From Loripinus fragilis (Eukaryota; Mollusca; Bivalvia; Lucinida; Lucinidae): a DNA stretch of 64,000 nt. The stretch lies in contig OZ026515.1 of the NCBI GenBank assembly GCA_964019695.1, positions 135,962,549 through 136,026,548 of the forward strand, read 5' to 3'. Below the pieces are notes generated by a model. The model had not been told where the DNA came from. It did no database searches and saw only the letters and a list, made by a program, of their open reading frames with translations. The position numbers were made by a program, and so were the translations under genes. Below, in pieces: positions 10,955-20,276 of the stretch (the first letter of the stretch is position 1; each line of letters opens with the position of its first letter).

Positions 10955-11082
10955 GTGAGTAAATCCCACCATTCAAAGGGATCGAATTTAGCATTTTGTA
11001 GATTCTAAGAAATAAGCATCACTTTATTATAACAGCAACACAGCAAAAACTCCATGACAGTAGAAATCCTGATCAGCCAGCT

Positions 11083-11600
11083 TCTGAAAAAGTAAGAAAG
11101 GTGGCAAAGATGAGGAATCAATACAATCAAGTACAACACGGTCACCTGACCCAGGATACCACATGGGAAAGTGACAAAAAGACAAACGTCACAAACAAGA
11201 GCCAAGAGGTCAGCCCTTTCCCAGCAGGTGACCACAAGGCAGCAATGAACAGAAGAAAAAGCATGAAAAACACAAGACATAACAAATGATCCACAAAAGA
11301 AGTACCGCCTTGGAACGGTCAGTAAAAATATTTTATTGGAGGGCTTAAACCGGTTTCACAGACTCCCCCTGTTCAGATGTGGATCAAGACACATGATGTT
11401 TGGTTTGCATGAAAGACCTTAACTTATCCAGGCATCATCTCCTAGAACATATGAATCAGGATATAAAAAGGAGATAAAGCTAAGATTAGGACTCAACACT
11501 CAACAGTACATAAAACTGAATACTAGAGCAAAAGAAATCCAACAGGTAAACCCGGATGGGCCTGACAACAGCCAAAGCAACATGCCACTACCATCTCATC
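11083..11600 (+). mobile_element. dispersed repeat family RF-A, longest copy
   Basis: The block runs from AAGTAAGAAAGGTGGCAAAG through GATCCACAAAAGAAGTACCG and ends near GGGCCTGACAAC. It recurs, complete or in part, at 31836 (-), 33337, 51692, 52266 and 55785 (-). No reading frame is shared between copies, so it is annotated as a non-coding repeat in RPL26 intron 2. Confidence 0.7.
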
Positions 11601-11741
11601 AATAGATAAGTCTTAAAGTCAGAACCGCCATAGAGTCTGAAGCCTGCTGATCTGGATCTACACTGTTTGCAAGTTAACCTAAATTAGGGTTCAGAAAAGA
11701 GACCTTTTAAAATACTTGTTTGAATCACTTTTGTGCGGAAC

Positions 11742-11885
11742 CGGGCCGCGTAGCGCAGTCGGTAACATGTCTGGCAGCAGAAGCGAGTCTGACTGCAGAT
11801 CCAGGGGTCGCGAGTTCGATCCCAGCCCGGTCCCATACTTTCGTGTAGATTGATCATGAAATAATTTCTACCAGTTTTCCCCAAT
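11742..11885 (+). mobile_element. SINE family B head (tRNA-Cys-like)
   Basis: The head GGGCCGCGTAGCGCAGTCGG is followed by a GACTGCAGATC anticodon-arm-like block. The B box is GAGTTCGATCC, and the GGTCCC end closes an acceptor-like stem with GGGCC. The GACTGCAGATC segment is what tRNA-Cys(GCA) carries, but an insertion in the 5' half means it cannot be a working tRNA. The full family copy is at 19226-19550 (-). Confidence 0.75.
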
Positions 11886-13061
11886 GGCCGTCGGACCGTT
11901 GGACATTTCCGGTAATGATTGGCCTGGTCCGATAAATAGTTCTCCAGCAGCAGACAGTATGTCCGATGAAATTTTCGGAGCGAATCTCATTTTTTTTTTT
12001 TTGCTGAAATTTGCGCTTGGGACCCGCAAAAAATGACCATGTGTGTACTTAAGGACTCACAATAATTTGTGAAGAAGTTAAGAAAGAATAAATGCTTACG
12101 TTTTAAGAGTAGTTCTTGCATAAAATTCGCGGATTATTACTTTCGATTTTGCAGTTTGTTTACCGTGAAATCTATTTTTGGAATCTACTTTCTATTTATG
12201 GCAGGCAACCTCACACAAATCCATTAGAAAAGGCAAATTTCCAATATCTGACAGAGATGTGTTAATTTATCCTTCTCAAACATCTACATAATAACTGCAA
12301 GGTACCTTTTAAATGTAACGGCTCACTAAAGTCCGTTCTGTCAGAAAAAAAGATCGACAATTATATAGACACTTATACGTTGTCCAAACGTTTAAGGTGA
12401 GTGAGCTCCCTTTATTTCAATAATTTAAGATTATTATTAAATGATTCACTTTGATGTCAACTTGATTGAGTAAGGCAGCATTGTTCTTATGGATTATATA
12501 TCAAAAGGGGATTATTGATTACAGTTTAATGGTGTTAACTCAATGGAAATTTTGGGATTAATTTAAAAATTATATAGTTAAGCTAAACCTAAAGTATTTA
12601 AAATCAACTTATCTATATATTGTTAGCTGTTCCCTGTTATATAATATTTTGATCCAACACTGTTTTCCAGTGTTAATTTGCGAGAACACAAGTTCGCACA
12701 TTTTTGATTTCAAAAGCAAGACATCGCCATAGAATTTGAAAAGAGAAAGACCCTTGTAAGAATCAGAAAATGGATGCCCATGGCTTCAATTTAATATTGA
12801 AAATAAACCATTGACCTGTACTGCATAGGCATATTATCCTAATGGCCAAAGCAAAGGCTGAAGGACTGCTATGTTAAAAACAAGCATGCAATTGCTTTTA
12901 GCTATCAAATTAAACATAAGTATTGATAGATTCTAATATTTAATCATTCAACTTGTTCGGGTTTTTTTCGGTCCTGTAAAATTTTATTTGGTCTGGTAAA
13001 ATTCATGAATGCACCAGACCGAATGTCTGGTAATGTCTGGAAAGTATTCGTGAACACTGTT
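11886..13061. other. RPL26 intron 2, unassigned AT-rich part
   Basis: No exon or repeat boundary was recognised apart from a short T-run at about 11990-12002. Confidence 0.5.
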
Positions 13062-13260
13062 CTACAGTCATTCTCCTCCCTTCCACTGAATCATTCAAGA
13101 AGGGTTGTTGTCAGTTACAAGCGAAAGTATATGCACGAAGTACTGGTTAACTGCTTGTTCAAGCTTGCCCAGGAAAAAGTGTGATTAGGTGAACTGACCG
13201 TCCCACCATGGCCATAGCTGTTGACTTGGGACGTAAAGCAACAAAACAAACAAACAAAAC
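13062..13260 (+). mobile_element. SINE family B tail fragment
   Basis: Sequence from AAGGGTTGTTGTCAGTTACAA through GCCATAGCTGTTGACTTGGG to an ACAAAACAAACAAAC end matches the 3' part of the SINE at 19226-19550. The tRNA-like head is missing. Confidence 0.7.
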
Positions 13261-13880
13261 TTTTGTGCGGAGTGCAATGGCACAGCTGGTAGGGCTGCGT
13301 AGTTATTCGCGCGAACATTCCTGTATCGAACAAAATATTGATCCTTGATTCCATAAGGTTTGCATTGTTTCTGGCTGCATTGTTTCTGGCTGCCCAAAAT
13401 CGGTTATTTTCTTTCATAAATTCTGAAGCCTAAATTAAAATTTTATTTGATATCCCTTCCCTTACCTACCCTGAAAGATGGCCCTCCCCCAAAAAATTAT
13501 TTCAATTTTCAGTCAAGAATTAATTTTTTAAAATTTCATTGCAAACTTATTTTCTAGAATAGTCCAATGTCAAAAATGTTGTCTTTAAAAAAATATTCTT
13601 AGCCAATTGTTTGTGTATTGAATTTTATTGCCTATAGTAGGACTATTTACAAATAAGTTTAACGGGTATTGAATTTGAGAAGTTAAAAAAAAAATTCCGA
13701 CCGACCCATACTGATTAAACAAGGTTGAGTAAGGGGAAACAATAATGTTTTAAAGGTTGGCCTTAGCCAAGGTTTTAGTCTGAAAGTAGTGTCAACAAGT
13801 TGTTTTGTATTTAACTCTTTGCCCGATAGGGGTGACTTTTGTTTTCTGCTTATATTCTTTGACGGTTTGTAAACAGTTTG
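13261..13880. other. RPL26 intron 2, unassigned part
   Basis: A weak tRNA-like A-box sequence (GGCACAGCTGG near 13276) suggests a further decayed SINE head. Nothing else was recognised. Confidence 0.35.
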
Positions 13881-13923
13881 GACCCAGATCAGGTGCGACA
13901 AAATGTCGGGCCTGATATGGATC
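13881..13923. repeat. palindrome family P5, copy 1
   Basis: CCAGATCAGGTGCGACA and TGTCGGGCCTGATATGG form an imperfect hairpin. A second copy with the same core (GATCAGGTCCGACAGAACG) lies at 61639-61680. Confidence 0.6.
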
Positions 13924-14470
13924 TAAACTTTTTGACACTGATGGAATTAAAAAATCCATCATCCATAGAGTAAAATATGGCAGAGTAATAAAGTGTGAAG
14001 GAATAATAAAAGCAATATTGGAAATCCAAAGGCTGATTAAAATAAGCTTTTTCGCAAATATGTAATTTTTGAACCACTTGGCCAATGACTCTACATTTTA
14101 AGTAGCAAATGGCTAATGGCAGGGTGAGCCCTGCCTCTGGAAACTTAGTTTTTGATTTAATATAGAAAGAGTACAATGTACAGTTCTTTCCATTCTAGTT
14201 CAAAATTGTATAAGTATCTCATTTACCCTCATTCTTTTAGGAATTTTAACTTTGGGAATTTCAAGTATTTTTGCACAAGAAAGATTTGGTAAGAAGGATG
14301 GGACGTCTTGACTTTGCTTTATTTTGACCTTCCTTTTACTGACCAAACAACACCAACAATAGCAGTTTAAATCAATCACTCCCTTGCTGACAACATATAG
14401 ATGTTACCAATAATTTACTTCCCTTGTACTCCAGAACAGTAATTTGTGTATCTGTTCTGTTTCAACAAAG

Positions 14471-15770
14471 GGATATATTAAAGTTTGGATAGCTGGATGG
14501 GCCTTTGTTATTTTAGGCCTTCCTTTTACCGACCAAACAACAGCAAAAGAAGACATAGAACCTATAGATCCTAGTAACATAATGCCCTTGTACTCCAGGA
14601 CAAATAATATTTGTTTTTGTTCTGTTTTAACTAAGGGATATATTAAAGTTTGGATAGCTGGATGGGCCTTTGTTATTTTAGGCCTTCCTTTTACCGACCA
14701 AACAACAGCAAAAGAAGACATAGAGCCTATAGATCCTAGTAACATAATGCCCTTGTACTCCAGGACAAATAATATTTGGTTTTGTTCTGTTTTAACTAAG
14801 GGATATATTAAAGTTTGGATAGCTGGATGGGCCTTTGTTATTTTAGGCCTTCCTTTTACCGACCAAACAACAGCAAAAGAAGATATAGAACCTATAGATC
14901 CTAGTAACATAATGCCCTTGTACTCCAGGACAAATAATATTTGTTTTTGTTCTGTTTTAACTAAGGGATATATTAAAGTTTGGATAGCTGGATGGGCCTT
15001 TGTTATTTTAGGCCTTCCTTTTACCGACCAAACAACAGCAAAAGAAGACATAGAACCTATAGATCCTAGTAACATAATGCCCTTGTACTCCAGGACAAAT
15101 AATATTTGGTTTTGTTCTGTTTTAACTAAGGGATATATTAAAGTTTGGATAGCTGGATGGGCCTTTGTTATTTTAGGCCTTCCTTTTACCGACCAAACAA
15201 CAGCAAAAGAAGATATAGAACCTATAGATCCTAGTAACATAATGCCCTTGTACTCCAGGACAAATAATATTTGTTTTTGTTCTGTTTTAACTAAGGGATA
15301 TATTAAAGTTTGGATAGCTGGATGGGCCTTTGTTATTTTAGGCCTTCCTTTTACCGACCAAACAACAGCAAAAGAAGATATAGAACCTATAGATCCTAGT
15401 AACATAATGCCCTTGTACTCCAGGACAAATAATATTTGTTTTTGTTCCGTTTTAACTAAGGGATATATTAAAGTTTGGATAGCTGGATGGGCCTTTGTTA
15501 TTTTAGGCCTTCCTTTTACCGACCAAACAACAGCAAAAGAAGCGAAAAAATTATAGATCCTAGTAACATAATGCCCTTGTACTCCATGACAAATAATATT
15601 TGTTTTTGTTCTGTTTTAACTAAGGGATATATTAAAGTTTGGATAGCTGGATGGGCCTTTGTTATTTTAGGCCTTCCTTTTACCGACCAAACAACAGCAA
15701 AAGAAGCGAAAAAATTATAGATCCTAGTAACATAATGCCCTTGTACTCCATGACAAATCATTTTTGTCTG
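14471..15770. repeat. array of eight 165-bp tandem units in RPL26 intron 2
   Basis: GGATATATTAAAGTTTGG starts units at 14471, 14636, 14801, 14966, 15131, 15296, 15461 and 15625. The period is 165 bp, with 164 bp for the seventh unit. Because 165 is a multiple of 3 and the unit lacks stops in one frame on each strand, 55-residue repeats are open on both strands over about 1 kb. These are not taken as genes. Internal variants (GACATAG/GATATAG and TTTGG/TTTGT) alternate, so units 2+3 and 4+5 form a 330-bp higher-order pair. The last two units share a replacement (GCGAAAAAATTATAG) and CCATGACAAAT. Confidence 0.95.
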
Positions 15771-16026
15771 GAAAGTACATTTAAAGGATGAACGAGAATA
15801 TGTAAAAGTACCATTATCATACACACATTTACAGGAAAGTTATATAATTTGCAATGCTGGCCTGCTTTCAATTGCTTATCAGTTTTGTGTAGCACATAAT
15901 CGGTATCAAGGTTAATTGGCCAAAATTGATATAGGGGTGTCATATAGCCACATTCCGAGCACTAGCTCGGTCATCGACTCATCATGTGCATTTCATGTCC
16001 ACTCATGTCTGTCAAATAGGTTTACT

Positions 16027-16230
16027 GAGGAGCGTGATGGCTCAGTGGTAGATTGTTTGACTTAGGTTGAAGGGTTGTATATAGAGACTCACCGGAAACA
16101 CTGCATTGTGTCCTTGAGCAAGACACTTTATTTTCTGTTTAGTACTGGTTCAACAGAGGAAGAAAGGAAAGCGTCCCTGCATAACTGAAAAATTGTTGAC
16201 TGGGGTCGTTGAGCAACAACACAAGCAAAA
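16027..16230 (+). mobile_element. SINE family A copy, diverged
   Basis: The A box region ATGGCTCAGTGGTAGA is intact. The B box is degraded (AGGGTTGTATATAGAGACTC). The body CCTTGAGCAAGACACTTTA and tail TTGTTGACTGGGGTCGTTGA are recognisable. Intronic in RPL26. Confidence 0.75.
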
Positions 16231-17666
16231 GGTTTACTGGCTGATACTGAAGTTTGGCCAGTTCAAATACAACATGACACAATTTCCATATACAATTTTG
16301 CTAAAATTAAATGTTGAAAGTTACAGTGAAGATGCTGCTAAAAGGGGAGGTTGGAGGCCATGTATTAAATAGTCATGGAAATTACATTGTTGATCATGGA
16401 AAATCATGGAATTGTGTTTTTTAATTTCTCTGGGAACCCTGAAGTTAGAATGTGATGATTTAAAGGAAAAATAAGATATTAGAGAATAATGAATTAAATA
16501 ATTGTAAGAGTATATTATAATTAAAGACATATTTCCAATGCGCACCTTTCCCGGGTCTGGAAACAGGTAAAGTTGTCTGCGTCCAGTCTTTCGACCTTTA
16601 ACGGATTCGGATCAACACAGCTTTGCGATATTTGTTTGTCATATCGGTGTTCCGACATTTTCTTGACAATACATGATTTATTCTAGAAAACAAATTCCAA
16701 TTTTCGACGAATTGCCAAAATATATCATGTAGTATCTTGTCACAGCATGAGGTAACAAATAAACTTGCACATTTTCTAAAAGGTTTGATGTCATGGGCAA
16801 TAATTTAAGTTAAAAGAAAGAAGCTGGCTGAAGAATAAAACCTTTTTAGCTGGATATTTAGGACTAGTGTTAATATTTTATTTTTTTGAAAATTGGTCAA
16901 ATGCTGAAAACTTTCATATGAGATACTGAAAAATTAAGCACGGTGACATATCCTTTTTATTTCATAGATGGATAGCCCATGCATTAAACAAACTATATGC
17001 AAAGTATTGAACATATTTCAACATGGGAAGTATTTAGTACCATATGTCCTTAAAAAGGTTATTGAATATGTATGGAAATATACCTTGTGGGGACTCATTG
17101 TTTTTTGTGGGGACTCATTGTTTTTTTTTCTTCTGGACTCCACTCGCAAGCTTGTTGAACTTGCACTCACAAAATATATCTCCATACAAATCCAATATAA
17201 CCGTTAAAATCATTTATTAAGAAAATACAGTTTAGCTGAATACTCCTCTTCTTTCTGTCAATTATGGCTAAGTTCTTGATTGATTTTAGAAAACGTTGAG
17301 GGCTCAAGAAATTCTGCTATTTTCCTTTTAAATCATTATAGGCAAAAGCTATTCAGGATTGTTCCATAATTCAAGGTTTTGAGGCAAAATTTCCATAGGC
17401 AAAATCTGTCTTGATGAGTGCTGGAAATCACATTAATCAGGGGTGTGAAATCTGTTTCTATGCACTAGCAAAACAGAAGGTTATTTTCCGCCAAATTATT
17501 TGTTTTTAGCACTAAATTTTATGTTTTGGAAACGAAGAATATCAGCTTGTTTGATCGATAATTTGTGACAGACTGGGAAGTAAGATTGGGAATGAAGACT
17601 ATAGTTAGTCCCAAATTTACATGTAAGGGCATTTAGTGATTAATTTATCTCTATTTTTTTCTGCAG
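16231..17666. other. RPL26 intron 2, 3' part
   Basis: AT-rich. A 20-bp tandem duplication of TTGTGGGGACTCATTGTTTT is seen at about 17084-17122. The intron ends with a good polypyrimidine tract, CTCTATTTTTTTCTGCAG. Confidence 0.5.
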
Positions 17667-17789
17667 GTTGTAATTGTGAAATTAAAGATGGATAGAGACA
17701 GAAAGCAGATTCTTGAGCGTAAAGCCAGGTCTAGATTAATGGCAGACAAAGGCAAACATACAGAAGAATCTATCATGGAAACTTCATAA
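17667..17789 (+). CDS. RPL26: RPL26, last coding exon (residues 104-143 and stop)
   Basis: After acceptor TTCTGCAG the frame reads [20 protein letters not shown], continues as [16 protein letters not shown] and ends at TAA 17787-17789. It matches the basic C-terminal helix of animal L26. The joined protein has 143 residues against about 145 in vertebrates, the difference being at the variable C-terminal end. The three exons are in phase with no stop, so this is the functional gene and not a processed copy. Confidence 0.97.
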   Translation, partial: VVIVKLKMDRDRKQILERKARSRLMADKGKHTEESIMETS

Positions 17790-17808
17790 CATGTGCACAC
17801 TTGGGAAA

Positions 17809-17814
17809 AATAAA
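17809..17814 (+). terminator. RPL26: RPL26 poly(A) signal
   Basis: A canonical AATAAA lies 20 bp after the stop codon, followed by T-rich and GT-rich sequence (TTTGTTTTGTTTAATGTGTTG). The 3' UTR is very short, as usual for ribosomal protein mRNAs. Confidence 0.85.
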
Positions 17815-17880
17815 GAAAAAAATGATTTGTTTTGTTTAATGTGTTGTAAAGCCTTTAATGTAGCAATGGCACCTAGTATG

Positions 17881-17955
17881 GAGTGTGGTGCACAATGGCT
17901 CAGCTGGTAGAGCATCAGACTAGGGACTTACTTGTACTGTTCAAATTCACACTTC
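17881..17955 (+). mobile_element. tRNA-like SINE head fragment
   Basis: The A-box-like ATGGCTCAGCTGGTAGAGC is present, but the B box is degraded (TTCAAATTC). It is a decayed SINE head just downstream of RPL26, not a tRNA gene. Confidence 0.5.
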
Positions 17956-18177
17956 ATTTTAAATAATTGCTGATTGGGGTATTGTCATCAGTGATGTGTC
18001 AAAATTGCCTCAGGTAATTAGTGACCATTGTAAAAGGATTAACACTGAGTAAAATATTGTAACAGCAGGTCTCTTCCTTGCTACTTCAGGCTTCAAACTG
18101 AAAAAACTGTAACTTCCTTAGTTTTTGTCAGATTTTCATTATTTTTTTACCAAAATATAGGGCATTTAATGTAGTTT

Positions 18178-18243
18178 TAGAAAAGGGGCATGGCGCTGGG
18201 AAAAAGGGCATGGTGCTATAGAAAAAGGGCATGGCGCTAAAAC
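18178..18243. repeat. three tandem copies of a 22-bp unit
   Basis: The unit AGAAAAAGGGCATGGCGCT is repeated three times with small changes. Confidence 0.75.
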
Positions 18244-18904
18244 TGGCTAGGGGAAAAATCTAGGTTAGGATTTTCATGAAATGCACGCACGTTTTTCGAG
18301 GCCCAGGTAACTCACTAATTCTTCACCAAATTATAAATAGAACCTGATTTCTCTTGTTTAGCAGATGAATTAGCGAACAACGCCGCGATATGAATATTAA
18401 AGTTACCACCTTTACAGTAAGCGGAAAGTCTATTAATACCTGGTCAGGCAATTCTGGTCAGAAAAGTTAATATTCATGCGTACTCAATGTATGCACTATT
18501 CGCTGTAGAGAGTCATGTCCCATGACACAACACTATGACTCTGGTGATTCACAAACTAGTAATCCTTCGATCCCTAGTTTAACACTCTGCGAACTGAGCC
18601 ACTGTGCTTCTTAAGTCCATTATCTTTGTAAATATGGCGTTGTAGGTGGAAGGGCTCCCTTTTTAACTTGGATGAAATCCAAGAGCAACATATTGGACAC
18701 TGTGAGAGCGCTCGCCAAATGCTAGGGCGTGCCTTTGCCTCTAATTTTAGCTAGCCAGTGGGGAGTTGTTTGACTGAGGCTTATTTTGTATATATGCAAG
18801 CTGTGAATAATCTAATATGGCTGTTCACATGTGCATGCTTGTCTTAGCATTAACTAATTGCATTTATGAAAAGAACTAAACTCGTGTAGTATCCCTTCTT
18901 TACC
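18244..18904. other. intergenic, nothing recognised
   Basis: No gene or repeat boundary was defined. Confidence 0.4.
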
Positions 18905-18966
18905 CATTGCGGCAGTGGTAGAATGTTCAACTTGAGACCAAGTAGTCCCGGGTTTGAGCCCTATTG
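18905..18966 (+). mobile_element. SINE family A head fragment
   Basis: GCAGTGGTAGAATGTTCAAC, then ACTTGAGACC and GGGTTTGAGCCC resemble the SINE A head, including the B box. The tail is missing. Confidence 0.6.
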
Positions 18967-19021
18967 CTTGTTTGTTTGTTTACTTATTTGTTTGTTTGTG
19001 TTTACCATGGGAGTGACATAT

Positions 19022-19630
19022 CAACATGTACCACTAGTGGTTTACAAATTTTGGTAACGCTATGTAATGACGTCCATAATGGTTTCTCATATAATTATAT
19101 GACATCAAAGCATAGTTATGCAATTTCTAAACTCGATTTAAAAGAAGTTTAAGAGTCCTACAATAAATAGAACCTAACAGTCGTGCTCCTGTATTATTAA
19201 ATTTATTAAGCTTGTCATGAATAAGTTTTGTTTGTTTTTGTTGCTTTACGTCCCATGTCAACAGCTATGGTCATTGCGGGATGGTCAGTTCACTTAACCA
19301 CACTTTTTCCTGGGCAGGCTTGAGCAAGCAGTTAACCAGTTATTTGTGCACATACTTTCGCTTGTAACTGCCAACAACCCTTCTTGAATAAATCAGCAGA
19401 AGGGAGGAGAATGACCGTAGAAATTATTTCATGATCAATCTCCACGAAAGTATGGTACCGGGCCGGGATCGAACTCGCGACCCCTGGATCTGCAGTCAGA
19501 CATGCATCTGTAGCCAGACACGTTACCGACTGTGCTACGCGGCCCGGTATCACGAATAAGTAAAAAAAATTTGCAAGCCTCGCATTTCATCTCTTTTCAC
19601 AGCTCGTTTAACAACTTCAATATTGGGATC
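19022..19630. mobile_element. copy of the foldback-arm family F, split by a SINE
   Basis: Segments 19022-19225 and 19561-19630 together match one arm of the foldback element at 59396-61072. Shared blocks are CCACTAGTGGTTTA, ATGACGTCCATAA, CGTGCTCCTGTATTATT, then TTTCATCTCTTTT and GCTCGTTTAA. The copy is interrupted by the SINE at 19226-19550. Confidence 0.7.
19226..19550 (-). mobile_element. full-length SINE family B (tRNA-Cys-like) with target-site duplication
   Basis: The head on the - strand begins CCGGGCCGCGTAGCACAGTC, with GACTGCAGATCCAG and the B box GAGTTCGATCC. The body continues to GTTGACATGGGACGTAAAGC and an AACAAAAACAAAC tail at 19226. A direct repeat, CATGAATAAG (19216-19225) against CACGAATAAG (19551-19560), marks the insertion into the family F element. 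It is the reference copy for this family. Confidence 0.85.
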
Positions 19631-20276
19631 AAATGTGATTTTCTATGCATTACCACCTGCTAGAACACCAGGGTGGTTTTGAAACCCAAACCAGCAAGGC
19701 GAGGGTTATGACTTCCCCTGAGGGGTCTAGCAGATATTAGTGTATCAGAAAACCATTGTTGCATAATATAAGGTCATTTCTCGCTTGAAAACTTGCAACA
19801 GCGATTTCGAAATAGAACATTTTTCCAGATCAAAGACTTGCGTCATCCTGACGACACTTCTATACGCATTACTGCTGATGATGAAGAATTCAGAATGTGT
19901 ATACTGTACTTAAAGTAAAGAAAAAAAAAAGAATAAAAGCAACAACAAAAATGCTATGAATCAACAGTACGTGAATTGCCCTTCGCGCGCATGAACGCAC
20001 TTATAAAGGTCTTAAGGGGTACTAGAATGTGCAAAATGAGGAGTAGACACAGACTTTTCGCACACGGACCTAAATTAAACATCAACTCAAACAATACTAT
20101 GTCTACGCACACGGACAAAAATTAAACAACGGAGCAGGTATGGCACTCCATTCCTGTTTTTATTTCAGAGGTAAAAACTGAAAATAACACAAAAAAGAAA
20201 AACGAGCACGGTGACATATGCTTTTAAATTAATTATAAGTTTCTATGCTAAATTTCCTTCAAAATAATAAGTTTTT
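19631..20276. other. intergenic, nothing recognised
   Basis: Apart from an A-rich run near 19920 and a run of short CACACGGAC repeats at about 20060-20110, no structure was seen. Confidence 0.4.

Noticed and set aside
14404..15556. Long open frames of 333 and 370 codons on opposite strands
   Set aside because: They are the two translations of the 165-bp tandem array. The unit length is a multiple of 3, so a stop-free frame repeats automatically. There is no splice context and no recognised domain.
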